Under the pieces are notes generated by a model. The model worked only from the letters and a program-made list of their open reading frames with translations. It ran no database searches and was not told the DNA's origin. Below are positions 50,377-58,948 of a stretch of DNA of 64,000 nucleotides, one piece after another (within the stretch, counting starts at the first letter, position 1; every line of letters begins with the position of its first letter). Source of the stretch: Rhizobiales bacterium 64-17. Lineage in GTDB: Bacteria > Pseudomonadota > Alphaproteobacteria > Rhizobiales > Xanthobacteraceae. Location of the stretch: the NCBI GenBank assembly GCA_001899285.1, contig MKWA01000025.1, forward strand, positions 127,781 through 191,780, read 5' to 3'. Made by a program: the position numbers and the translations under genes.

Positions 50377-51348
50377 ATGCGCGCTGCTGCCCTTACCGGT
50401 TCTCTACTCGCCAGCCTTGCCCTGCTGTCCTCGCCGGTGTCCGCGCAGGAATTTCCCGCGCGCACGGTGTCGCTTGTCTCACCGTATCAGGCCGGCGGTA
50501 CCAGCGACATCATTGCCCGCTCGCTGGCGCAGAAGCTCTCCGAAATCTGGGGCAAGAGCGTAATCGTCGAGAACCGCCCCGGCGCCAACGGCGGCATCGG
50601 CGTCACCGCCGTGACCCACGCCGCACCGGACGGCCACACGCTGCTCACCGTCGCGTCAAGCGCGTTGACGCTCAACCCGACCTTCTATTCCAACCTGCCT
50701 TATAACGTCGCCACCGATCTGGCGCCGATCACCCGCACCGGCGTCGTCGCCAACGTACTGGTGGTGAACCCCAACGTGCCGGCCAAAACCGTGCAAGAGC
50801 TGATCGCGCTTGCCAAGAAGGAGCCAGGTAAACTGAGTTACGCTTCGCAGGGCGTCGGCTCCAACGGCCAGGTCACTGGCGAGCTGTTCAAGCAGCGCAC
50901 GGGCGTCGACCTCCTGCATGTGCCGTACAAGGGCAGCGCACCGGCGGTGCAAGACCTGCTCTCCGGCAACGTGCAAGTGATGTTCGACAATCTTCCGTCG
51001 GTGCTGTCGCTGGTGCGCGCGGGCAAGCTGCGCGCGCTCGCCGTCACTACCGCGCAGCGCGCGCCCCAGCTTCCCGATGTGCCGACGCTCGCGGAATCCG
51101 GCCTCGCGAATTTCGACACCAGCGCCTGGTTCGCCGTGCTCGCCCCCGCCAAGACCCCGGCGGAGCTACGCGCAAAGATCGAAAAGGCGGTCGTCACCGC
51201 ACTCACCGACGCCAACACGCGCAAGAAGCTGGGCGACGCCGGCGTCGAGATCGCCGCCGACGGCGCTGCGGTGCTGCAGAAACGCATCACGGACGAGACC
51301 GCGATGTGGCGCGAGGTCATCACCAAGGCCGGCATCCAGGTGAAGTAA
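50377..51348 (+). CDS. Bug-family substrate-binding protein
   Basis: A 323-residue periplasmic receptor with a signal peptide ending SSPVSAQ, mature start EFPARTVSLVSPYQAGGTSDIIAR and the ligand-loop VIVENRPGANGGIGV. It is the second of three orphan Bug proteins here, with no TctA/TctB gene in the window. It is convergent with the small Cys protein of HyuAB system 2 (15 bases) and may import that system's substrate, but a Bug gene with the shared operator is found at 56.9 kb, so this link is weaker. Confidence 0.9.
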   Translation: MRAAALTGSLLASLALLSSPVSAQEFPARTVSLVSPYQAGGTSDIIARSLAQKLSEIWGKSVIVENRPGANGGIGVTAVTHAAPDGHTLLTVASSALTLNPTFYSNLPYNVATDLAPITRTGVVANVLVVNPNVPAKTVQELIALAKKEPGKLSYASQGVGSNGQVTGELFKQRTGVDLLHVPYKGSAPAVQDLLSGNVQVMFDNLPSVLSLVRAGKLRALAVTTAQRAPQLPDVPTLAESGLANFDTSAWFAVLAPAKTPAELRAKIEKAVVTALTDANTRKKLGDAGVEIAADGAAVLQKRITDETAMWREVITKAGIQVK

Positions 51349-51363
51349 AATAAGAAACGCCCG

Positions 51364-51792
51364 CTAGTCGCACACGAACCGCGCGCTGTTGTGCGCGGCT
51401 TCGATCGAGGTCAGCGTGGTGCACAGCCGCGCCATAATGAAATCGAGATCGTCGGGCGAAGCGCCTTCGCGAGAGGTCCCGACAGCATCGAGCAGCGCCG
51501 GCAGGCTGTAGCGATCCGGGCCACGCTTCGCCACCCGATCGATATATGTCTCCACGTCCGGACGCTTCGCCTTGCGCGCATCGCCGATGACGAACTCGAC
51601 GATATCAAGCTCGAAATCCGACGCCTGAAACATCATCCCGCCGAAGCCGCAGGCGGCACAGCCCTGTGCGCCGATATGCTGCGAGCCGATGCGCTGCCAC
51701 AGATCGGCCAGTTCGCGCGCCGCCAACTCACGCGCCGCATTGGCGCGCTGTCCCTGACCCGCTGCTGCAACCGATCCGCTCACAGTCTTCAC
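51364..51792 (-). CDS. small Cys-containing subunit linked to HyuAB system 2
   Basis: A 142-residue protein (about 15 kDa) without signal peptide or membrane segment. It has GCAACGFGGMM (about residues 43-53, a CxxC pair) plus a Cys in RLCTT and one at the C-terminal FVCD end. The start overlaps the hyuB stop (ATGA), so it is made together with HyuB. I do not recognise its family. Acetone and acetophenone carboxylases consist of HyuA/HyuB-like subunits plus a small subunit of about this size, so this protein may be the third subunit of such an enzyme; that is an inference from size and context. Confidence 0.7.
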   Translation of the reverse strand: MKTVSGSVAAAGQGQRANAARELAARELADLWQRIGSQHIGAQGCAACGFGGMMFQASDFELDIVEFVIGDARKAKRPDVETYIDRVAKRGPDRYSLPALLDAVGTSREGASPDDLDFIMARLCTTLTSIEAAHNSARFVCD

Positions 51793-53570
51793 CCCGCGAT
51801 CACCTCGAACGCCTCGCCGGCCGAACCGCCCCGCCGCAACCGCTGACGCAACGCCTGCGTCGCCTCGCGATCGAGCGCGCCCTCCGCCGACACCACCACA
51901 CCGTAATCCTGGTGCGCGGCCTCCTGCGACACATAACCCTCGCGCACGTCATGCGCCACCTGCTCCGGGTCGCGCTCCAGCGGCGAGCCGAAGCCGCCGC
52001 CACCGCCCGACTGCATCAGATAGGCATCGCCTTGCCGCAGCCGCACGCCGAAAATCTTCGCGTTCGGCATATCGGTTTCCCAGTTGCCGTTCCGGCGGAT
52101 GCCGATGCCGTTTCCGGCGGCTTCCTTGCCACCATGTAGCCCCCACGGCTTGCAATGTACGCGGTCGATGCGCGTCGTCACCGCGAACGGCGACAGCGCC
52201 TGCACCACCATCTCCGCGCCGAGGCCGCCGCGATGCTTGCCGGCGCCGGCGGAATCCGTCCGCAAGGCGTAACGCTCCACCAGCACCGGATATTTCGATT
52301 CGAGCTGCTCCGACGGACTGTTGTGGGTGTCGCCGTCGTTCATGCAGACGGTGGCGGACACGCCGTCCTCGACGCGCTTGCCGCCCCAGCCGCCGCCGAG
52401 CGGCCCGATGCCGACGATGAACAAGCGCCCATCGGTCGGCGAGATGCCGTGAATGTTCGGGAACACGAGATCGGCGTGATGACCGGCGATCACCCGGTCC
52501 GGGATCGCGTTGGCCAGCGCCTTGAAGATGGTGTCGATCACCGTCATCGGGAACGTCATCCACACCCGCATCGGGAACGGCCGTTCGGCGCTGATCACAC
52601 GCCCCATCGGCATGATGACTTTCAGAGACCGGAAGCTGCCGTCGTTGACCGGATAATCGGTCGGTGTCGTCAGGCACTTGTAGGCCACCTGCGCGCAGGC
52701 GATGCCGGTGGTGATGCCGGAATTGTAGAAGCCGCGCACCTGCTTGCTGACGTCCGAGAGATCGATGGTCATCTCGTCGCCGCGCTTCTCGACCCTCACC
52801 TTGATCGGGATGCGCTGGCCGATATCGACGCCGTCGTCGTCCATATAGGACTCGGCCTCGTAGACGCCGTCCGGAATGTTGCGGGTGTTGGCGCGGGCGA
52901 TCGCCTCGGAATGGTCCATGATCACCGCGACCGAGCCGAGCACCGCATCCTTGCCATAGCGACGCACCAGTTCGCCGAACCGCCGCTCGCCGGTCGTCAC
53001 CGCGGTGATCTGCGCGCGCAGATCGCCGAGCGCGCGCTCCGGCAGGCGCACATTCATGGCGATGATGTCGACCAGATCCTGATTGACCACGCCGGCCTTC
53101 TGGTACTTGACGATCGGAATCTGGATGCCTTCGGAGAAAATGTCCGTGGTCACCTGACCGAGCGTGCCGCCGACATCGAGCCAGTGCGCCATGCAGCACG
53201 AGAACGCGACGATCTCGCCATCATGGTAGATCGGCTGCGTGAAGGTGAAATGGTTGAGGTGCGAGCCGGTGATATAGGCGTCGTTGGTGACGAGGATGTC
53301 GCCGGGATGGATGTTCTCCAATCCGAAATGCTTGATCTTCGCCTTCACCGTCTCCGCCATGCCGCGGATGAACATCGGCAGTCCAAGACCAATGGAGATG
53401 GTTTCACCCTTCACCGTGAACAGACCAACGGTGAAGTCGAGCGCTTCGTAGATGATGAGGTTGTAGGCGGTACGCGTCAGGTTGGTCTTCATCTCCTCGG
53501 TGATGGCAAGGAGACCGTTGCGGATCACTTCGACGGTGACGGCGTCGATCGGCTGGCGGTGCGTGGTCAT
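51789..53570 (-). CDS. hyuB: hydantoinase B subunit (HyuB), system 2
   Basis: A 593-residue HyuB protein: VTVEVIRNGLLAITEEMKTNLTRTAYN, GDILVTNDAYITGSHLNHFTF, SCCMAHWLDVGGTLGQVTTDIFSEG and a long C-terminal region with LESKYPVLVERYALRTDSAGAG and MQSGGGGGFGSPLERDPEQV. It is about 80 residues longer than HyuB of system 1, nearer the acetone-carboxylase/oxoprolinase size. It lies two bases after hyuA and overlaps the small Cys protein gene, so the three form one unit. Confidence 0.92.
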   Translation of the reverse strand: MTTHRQPIDAVTVEVIRNGLLAITEEMKTNLTRTAYNLIIYEALDFTVGLFTVKGETISIGLGLPMFIRGMAETVKAKIKHFGLENIHPGDILVTNDAYITGSHLNHFTFTQPIYHDGEIVAFSCCMAHWLDVGGTLGQVTTDIFSEGIQIPIVKYQKAGVVNQDLVDIIAMNVRLPERALGDLRAQITAVTTGERRFGELVRRYGKDAVLGSVAVIMDHSEAIARANTRNIPDGVYEAESYMDDDGVDIGQRIPIKVRVEKRGDEMTIDLSDVSKQVRGFYNSGITTGIACAQVAYKCLTTPTDYPVNDGSFRSLKVIMPMGRVISAERPFPMRVWMTFPMTVIDTIFKALANAIPDRVIAGHHADLVFPNIHGISPTDGRLFIVGIGPLGGGWGGKRVEDGVSATVCMNDGDTHNSPSEQLESKYPVLVERYALRTDSAGAGKHRGGLGAEMVVQALSPFAVTTRIDRVHCKPWGLHGGKEAAGNGIGIRRNGNWETDMPNAKIFGVRLRQGDAYLMQSGGGGGFGSPLERDPEQVAHDVREGYVSQEAAHQDYGVVVSAEGALDREATQALRQRLRRGGSAGEAFEVIAG

Positions 53571-53572
53571 TT

Positions 53573-55672
53573 TCAGCTCCCGATCGTCAGAATGAGATTG
53601 CCGAAGGCATCGACGCTCATGCGGTCGCCGGGCTGGATCACCGTGGTCGAGGCATGTTCCTCGATCAGCGCGGGACCGGCAATCTCATTACCATGGCGTA
53701 ACCGTGTCCGCGCATAGACCGGCGTGTCGGCGAAACCGTTGATGTCGCGAAAATAGACCGGCTTCTTGCGAAGCATCGCGTCGGCCTCCGGCTGCGCAGC
53801 GCCTTCCTGCACCGAGCGTGGGCTCGGCTTCTTCATCAGCCCGGTGACGGTGAGCCGCAGGCTAACGATATCGCCCGGTTCCTTCGGCGCCGAGGTGCCG
53901 TAGCGCACCGCATGCACATCGTCGAACTGGCGCTTGATGCCGGCGCGATCCTTCGCCTTGAACAGTGCCTCGTCGAGATCGACCGTGACGGCGTGCTCCT
54001 GACCGACGTAACGCATGTCGGCGGCGCGCGCGACCCTGATCTCGCTCGGCTTCACCGCGGAATCGGCGATGGCCGCGCGACCTTCCTGTTCCATCTCGGC
54101 ATAGATCGCTTCAAGCTCATCGAACGACACATCGTCGAGCCGGCGGAAGCAGGAGCGCACATAGTCATAACGCAGATCGCTGAACAGCATGCCGTAGGCC
54201 GAGAAATGCCCCGGCGAGAACGGGATCAGCACGCGGCGGATGCCGATCTCGCGCGCGATTGCCGAGGCGTGCAGCGGCCCGGCGCCGCCATAGACCACCA
54301 TGGTGAAGGCGCCGGCGTCGAGCCCGCGCTCGGTGGTCACGGCCTTCACCGCATGCGACATGGTGGTGACGGCGATGCGCAGGATGCCATCCGCCATCGC
54401 TGTTTCGTCGAGGCCGAGCGGCGCGGCGACTGCGCGCATGGCCACGCGCGCGGCGTCTCGGTCGAGTGGCATCTCACCGCCGAGAAAGTTGTGTTCGTCG
54501 AGCCGGCCGAGCAGCAGATTGGCGTCGGTCACGGTCGGCTCCGCGCCGCCACGGCCGTAACACGCCGGCCCCGGCATCGAACCGGCGCTCTGCGGCCCGA
54601 CGCGCAGTGACTGGCCCTCGCCGATGCGGGCGATGCTGCCGCCGCCGGTGCCGACCTCGAAAATGTCGATCATCGGAATCTGGATCGGCAGCGCCTTCTC
54701 GTAACCGCCGATCAGCGCGCTGCCCGTGGTCAGCGGCTCGCCCTTGCTGATGACGCCGGCCTTTGCCGTGGTGCCGCCCATGTCGAAAGCAATCGCATCG
54801 CCGAGCCCCATCTGCGCGCAGATCGCCTGAGCGCCGATCACGCCGGCCGCCGGACCCGATTCCAGCATGCGCACGCAGTCGCGCCGCGCATGAGCGATCG
54901 GAAACAGCCCGCCGGTCGACTGCACCGCATAGAAGCTGCCGCGGAAGCCCGCCGCTTCGAGATGGCTTTCCAGTTCGCCGAGATAGGCGGCGACGCGCGG
55001 GCCGACATAGGCGTTGGCCGCCACCGTCGAGGCGCGCTCGAACTCGCGGTATTCCTGCGACAGTTCGTGCGACGCCGAGACGAACGCGCCCGGCAATTCC
55101 TCCTGCACGATCTCCTTGACGCGCACCTCGTGCGCCGGATTGCGATACGAATGCAGCAGCAGGATCGCCACTGCCTCGATCCCGCGCCCTTTCAGCGAAC
55201 GCACGAGGCGGCGCACCGCGCTCTCGTCCAGGTCCTTATGCACGGCGCCGTCGGCGCGCAGCCGCTCCGGCACCTCGAAGCGCAGCGAACGGCGGATCAG
55301 CGGCTCGTGCTTGCTGAAGAACAGGTTGTAGGCATCCGGCCGGTTGACGCGGCCGATCTCGTAGATGTCGCGGAAGCCCTCGGTGATCAGCAGCGCCGTC
55401 TCCGCGCCGGTACGCTCCAATAGCGTGTTGATGGCGATGGTCGAGCCGTGCAGGAACAGGTAAGCGTCCCGCGCCTTGATACGCGCGCCGTTGAGCGTGT
55501 CCTCAATGCCGTCGACGAGCTTGCCGTGGGTCGACAGCGCCTTGCCGAAATGCAGTTCGCCCGACGCCTCATCGAACGCCGCGAGATCGGTGAAGGTGCC
55601 GCCGATGTCGACAGCGATGCGCAACCGCCCCGCGCCGGCACCACCCGAGACCGCTTCCGAAGCCGCACTCAT
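53573..55672 (-). CDS. hyuA: hydantoinase/oxoprolinase subunit A (HyuA), system 2
   Basis: A 699-residue HyuA protein with N-terminal RIAVDIGGTFTDLAAFDE, then LLITEGFRDIYEIGR, the ATPase-like AFDMGGTTAKAGVI, VGTGGGSIARI and the C-terminal ALIEEHASTTVIQPGDRM. It opens the leftward hyuA-hyuB-small-subunit operon and is divergent from an IclR regulator across 147 bases that contain a TTTTCG-N5-CGAAAA palindrome. The pair is an ATP-dependent cyclic-amide hydrolase or a carboxylase; substrate unknown. Confidence 0.92.
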   Translation of the reverse strand: MSAASEAVSGGAGAGRLRIAVDIGGTFTDLAAFDEASGELHFGKALSTHGKLVDGIEDTLNGARIKARDAYLFLHGSTIAINTLLERTGAETALLITEGFRDIYEIGRVNRPDAYNLFFSKHEPLIRRSLRFEVPERLRADGAVHKDLDESAVRRLVRSLKGRGIEAVAILLLHSYRNPAHEVRVKEIVQEELPGAFVSASHELSQEYREFERASTVAANAYVGPRVAAYLGELESHLEAAGFRGSFYAVQSTGGLFPIAHARRDCVRMLESGPAAGVIGAQAICAQMGLGDAIAFDMGGTTAKAGVISKGEPLTTGSALIGGYEKALPIQIPMIDIFEVGTGGGSIARIGEGQSLRVGPQSAGSMPGPACYGRGGAEPTVTDANLLLGRLDEHNFLGGEMPLDRDAARVAMRAVAAPLGLDETAMADGILRIAVTTMSHAVKAVTTERGLDAGAFTMVVYGGAGPLHASAIAREIGIRRVLIPFSPGHFSAYGMLFSDLRYDYVRSCFRRLDDVSFDELEAIYAEMEQEGRAAIADSAVKPSEIRVARAADMRYVGQEHAVTVDLDEALFKAKDRAGIKRQFDDVHAVRYGTSAPKEPGDIVSLRLTVTGLMKKPSPRSVQEGAAQPEADAMLRKKPVYFRDINGFADTPVYARTRLRHGNEIAGPALIEEHASTTVIQPGDRMSVDAFGNLILTIGS

Positions 55673-55716
55673 GATTTATCCTCGTCGCAGGGCCAGCGTG
55701 TCGCCAGCCGTTCTTA

Positions 55717-55733
55717 TTTTCGGATTGCGAAAA
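55717..55733. promoter_or_regulatory. IclR operator candidate (hyuA2/iclR gap)
   Basis: TTTTCG-GATTG-CGAAAA, a perfect 6-5-6 palindrome, followed by a second TTTTCG half-site at 55736-55741. The same 6-5-6 structure occurs ahead of the Bug gene at 56831-56847. It lies 45-61 bases upstream of hyuA and about 90 bases upstream of iclR. Confidence 0.75.
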
Positions 55734-55819
55734 TATTTTCGGATGATAAAGTGCCCGGCGAGAGCGGTGCTGTCAAGGACAGCGCGGCGACACAAGTCAG
55801 GATTGACGAGGCGAACGCC

Positions 55820-56737
55820 ATGAAGCGGATCGGGACCATCAAGGACAAGTTCCTGCGGGAAAAATCGCTGACCGTCCCCAAAGCGCGTGGCCCGCAACCG
55901 CCGCGCACCACACGCGGGAGCAAGGCTGCCGGAAAAGCCGCAGTTAAAGCGACGCCGCGGGACGGCAAGAGTTCGGTACAATCTCTGGCCAAAGCGTTCC
56001 GCCTGCTCGAGGCAATTGCCGCGAACGACGCCGATCTCACCCTGAGTGAGCTTGCCGGCGCCGCCGCGCTCGATCCCGGCACCACGCATCGCATGCTCAA
56101 CACGCTGGTCGATCTCGGTTATGTCGCGCGCGCCGAAGGCAAGCGCTTCACGCTCACGCTCAAGGTGCTCGATCTCGGCTTCCGCGCCATCGGCCGGCGC
56201 GACATCCGCACGCTAGCGCGCCCCCTGCTGCGCACCCTGGTCGGCGAGGTGAGCGAAGCGGCAAACCTTGGCGTGCTTGATGGCAGCGACGTGCTCTATG
56301 TCGAGCGCATCCGCGCCGGCATGACACGGCTCGGCGTCGATATCCGCGTCGGCACCTTGATCCCCGCCGCCAACAGCGTGATCGGCTGGGCAATCCTCGC
56401 GTTTCTGCCGCCGGCCGACATCACGCGCATTCTCGCGCTGCCGAGCCGGCAGCGCGATTTCCATACGATTGGACAGCCGGCCGATCTCGGCAAACGACTC
56501 GCAGCGGTGCGCAAGCAGGGTTACGCACTCGGCGGATCGCTGGTCTCGAACGATATGATCGCGCTGGCGGCCCCGGTGCTCGACCGCGACGGCTTCCCGG
56601 TCGCCGCTATCAGCGTCGCCGCTCCCAGCATGCGGATGACGGCCGACGAATTACGCGACCGCGCGCTGGAACCGCTGCGCAAGACCGCGCGGCTGATCGC
56701 CAGCGGGCTGGAGGCAAGCGGCGGCACCGTCGGCTGA
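55820..56737 (+). CDS. IclR-family transcriptional regulator, system 2
   Basis: A 305-residue regulator. A basic, Pro/Lys-rich tail of about 50 residues (KARGPQPPRTTRGSKAAGKA) precedes the winged helix-turn-helix (about 52-110: SSVQSLAKAFRLLEAI, LSELAGAAALDPGTTHRMLNTL) and the IclR effector domain (about 125-300: ANLGVLDGSDVLYVERI, GGSLVSNDMIALAAPVLD). The ATG at 55820 is chosen; the frame extends further upstream through the operator. It is divergent from hyuA and followed by a Bug gene; both promoters carry the TTTTCG-N5-CGAAAA site. Confidence 0.9.
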   Translation: MKRIGTIKDKFLREKSLTVPKARGPQPPRTTRGSKAAGKAAVKATPRDGKSSVQSLAKAFRLLEAIAANDADLTLSELAGAAALDPGTTHRMLNTLVDLGYVARAEGKRFTLTLKVLDLGFRAIGRRDIRTLARPLLRTLVGEVSEAANLGVLDGSDVLYVERIRAGMTRLGVDIRVGTLIPAANSVIGWAILAFLPPADITRILALPSRQRDFHTIGQPADLGKRLAAVRKQGYALGGSLVSNDMIALAAPVLDRDGFPVAAISVAAPSMRMTADELRDRALEPLRKTARLIASGLEASGGTVG

Positions 56738-56830
56738 CGCGCGATGACCTCATCCGGCATCGCCGACCGTGCACCGCGCTTTCTTGACTCGTCGCGACGC
56801 GGAGACTAACCCAAGAAAAACAAGAAAAAT

Positions 56831-56847
56831 TTTTCGCTATCCGAAAA
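56831..56847. promoter_or_regulatory. IclR operator candidate (Bug promoter)
   Basis: TTTTCG-CTATC-CGAAAA, the same perfect 6-5-6 palindrome as at 55717-55733. It is 30 bases before the ATG of the Bug gene, within a promoter-like AT-rich stretch. Confidence 0.75.
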
Positions 56848-56876
56848 TTAGATCAGAAGCGCCGGGAGATACCACG

Positions 56877-57857
56877 ATGCAACGCCGCCACTTCCTGTTC
56901 GCGTCCGCTGCCGCAGTCGGCGCAACCGCCCTGCCGCGCGCACTCGCCGCGCAGCCGAGCGGTTTCCCCAACCGGCCGATCCGCATGATCGTTCCGTTCG
57001 CCGCCGGCGGCGGCGTCGATGTGTTCGCGCGGCTGCTTGCCGAGAAGCTGAAGGAAACCAAGGGTTACACCGTTGTGGTCGATAACCGCAGTGGCGGCAG
57101 CGGCACCGTCGGCGGCCAGGCCGTGCGGCAGGCAGCGCCCGACGGCTACGCCATGCTGTTCTCGGCCGGCACCCATGTGATGGCACAGAGCGTGATGAAA
57201 TCCGCTCCCTATGACCCGATCACCGACTTCACGCCGATCGCGCGTGCCGGCGAAGCGCCGATGCTGCTGGTGATGTCGCCGAAACTGCCGCAGAAGAACA
57301 TCACCGAGATCGTTGCCGACGCGCGCCAGCATCCGGACAACTGGACCTTCGCCACCTCCGCGCTCGGCGCGCCGGGCTATCTTGCGACCGTCGCGTTCAA
57401 CAAACTCGCCGGGCTCAACCTCACCATCGCGCCCTATCGCGGCACCGCGCCCGGCCTCACCGATGTCGCCGCCGGCCATGTGCAACTGCTGATCGACCCG
57501 GTGCTGGCGCTGTTGCCGATGGCGCAGGGCGGCCAGGTGAAGGCGATCGCGCTCACCTCGTCGAAGCGCAGCAATCTCGCACCCGACATCCCAACCGCCG
57601 CGGAAGCCGGCATGCCGGGCCTCGACCACGCCTCGTGGTATGGCGTGTGGGGCCCGAAAGGCATGCCCGCCGATCAGGTGACGGCGATGAATGCCGCGAT
57701 CAACGAGACGATCAAGGCGCTGGCGGCGAGCGGCCAGCTCGCCAAGATCGGCGTCGAGCCGGTGGTCGAAACGCCCGAGCAGTTCGACGATTTCGCGCGC
57801 GGCTACCAGAAGCGTGGCGACGAGCTGCTGAAGTCGGTCAACTTTCAGCCGACCTGA
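56877..57857 (+). CDS. Bug-family substrate-binding protein, system 2
   Basis: A 326-residue periplasmic receptor. The signal MQRRHFLFASAAAVGATALP is twin-arginine-like, the mature part begins near FPNRPIRMIVPFAAGGGVDVFAR, and the Bug loop is VVVDNRSGGSGTVGG. The open frame starts upstream at 56769, but the ATG at 56877 follows CGGGAG and gives a proper signal. The operator shared with hyuA suggests it imports the substrate of HyuAB system 2. No tctAB partners are in the window. Confidence 0.9.
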   Translation: MQRRHFLFASAAAVGATALPRALAAQPSGFPNRPIRMIVPFAAGGGVDVFARLLAEKLKETKGYTVVVDNRSGGSGTVGGQAVRQAAPDGYAMLFSAGTHVMAQSVMKSAPYDPITDFTPIARAGEAPMLLVMSPKLPQKNITEIVADARQHPDNWTFATSALGAPGYLATVAFNKLAGLNLTIAPYRGTAPGLTDVAAGHVQLLIDPVLALLPMAQGGQVKAIALTSSKRSNLAPDIPTAAEAGMPGLDHASWYGVWGPKGMPADQVTAMNAAINETIKALAASGQLAKIGVEPVVETPEQFDDFARGYQKRGDELLKSVNFQPT

Positions 57858-57868
57858 GCGAAAGCCGG

Positions 57869-58762
57869 TCAATCCGCCGGCGTTCCCTCCAGCAGTTGCG
57901 TCAGCAGCAGTTCCTTGCGGCGCGACAGGCTGCGCGCCGCGCGATAGACATGGATCGACAGGCTGCGCGACGGCACCGTCGCGCGCAGCGCCAGCAAGCC
58001 GGCTTTCGCCTCGAGATCGGCCGCGCCCGCCGGGATCAGCGCGATGCCGAGGCCGGTCTGCACCATCACCTTGATGGTCTCGACATTGTCCACCACCGCC
58101 TTGATGCGCGGCCGCAACCCGAGATCGTTGAACATGTTGCCGACGATCTCGCCGTAGCCGATCGACAACTCGTTCATGATCATCGGCTCGTCCACCAGCA
58201 GGCCGATCTCGATCGGCCCCGGATGCGACGCCAGCTTATGATCCGGCGGCAGGATCAGCATGATATCGAGATCGAACAGCGGCGTGCTGCTCAGGCCCGA
58301 CGGCACACGGTCGGGACCGACGTCGGCGATGATGCCGATATCCATCCGCTCATTGTGCAGTTCGTCGAAGATCACCCGCGTCGGCGCGGTCTTGATCTCC
58401 AGATGCAGGTTGGCGCGGGGATTGTCGCGCGGGAACAGCCGCGGCAGCAGGATCGGCGCGAGACCCGAGCCGATGCCGAGCATCAGCGTATCGACGCCAA
58501 CACCGCTCAGACGGCGCGCGATATCGGTGAGGCCGAGCACGTCGCTCGCCACCCGCTCCGCCTCATAGAGAAACATGCGGCCGCGCTCGGTCGACTCGAT
58601 GCCGCGCCCTGTGCGTCGGAACAGGTCGAAGCCGATTTCGGCCTCCAGAAGCTTCACCTGCTCGGACACGGCCGACTGCGAGATGTTCAGCCGCTCCGCC
58701 GCCTTGGTGAAACTGCGGTCCTTGGCCACGGCCAGCGCGTATCGGATTTGCCGAAATTCCAC
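57869..58762 (-). CDS. LysR-family transcriptional regulator
   Basis: A 297-residue regulator from the GTG at 58762, which follows GAGGA by seven bases; an ATG at 58807 would add 15 residues. The helix-turn-helix is RSFTKAAERLNISQSAVSEQVKLLE (about residues 15-39 here), followed by a linker helix and a periplasmic-binding-protein-like effector domain from about residue 90 (TLMLGIGSGLAPILLP). It is divergent from hyuA of system 3, the classic arrangement for a LysR activator, and a candidate site lies in the gap. It converges on the Bug gene. Confidence 0.9.
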   Translation of the reverse strand: MEFRQIRYALAVAKDRSFTKAAERLNISQSAVSEQVKLLEAEIGFDLFRRTGRGIESTERGRMFLYEAERVASDVLGLTDIARRLSGVGVDTLMLGIGSGLAPILLPRLFPRDNPRANLHLEIKTAPTRVIFDELHNERMDIGIIADVGPDRVPSGLSSTPLFDLDIMLILPPDHKLASHPGPIEIGLLVDEPMIMNELSIGYGEIVGNMFNDLGLRPRIKAVVDNVETIKVMVQTGLGIALIPAGAADLEAKAGLLALRATVPSRSLSIHVYRAARSLSRRKELLLTQLLEGTPAD

Positions 58763-58842
58763 GTCGTCATCCTCGAAGCCCCTCAGAAACTGAGGGAAAT
58801 TTGCCAATTTCCGCCAGACGTTTCGAGCTGAAGGCCGGAGAA

Positions 58843-58885
58843 ATCTGTTTTTCCGATATTACTATCCCCAAATGCTGTTGGACAG
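58843..58885. promoter_or_regulatory. LysR-controlled promoter of hyuA system 3
   Basis: The element starts ATCTGTTTTTCCGAT (half of a palindrome) and continues through ACTATC to TGTTGGACAG. The block 63888-63930 matches it without gaps at 31 of 43 positions, including TTCCGAT, CTATC, CAAA and TGTTGGACAG. It lies 64-106 bases before the hyuA ATG, and on the other side 81 bases before the LysR start. Confidence 0.65.
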
Positions 58886-58948
58886 AGGCCCGGCCCCGAT
58901 AGACCCTTTCCGCCAGATTTCAGCTTTCCTTGTCAGGGACGGTCGACC

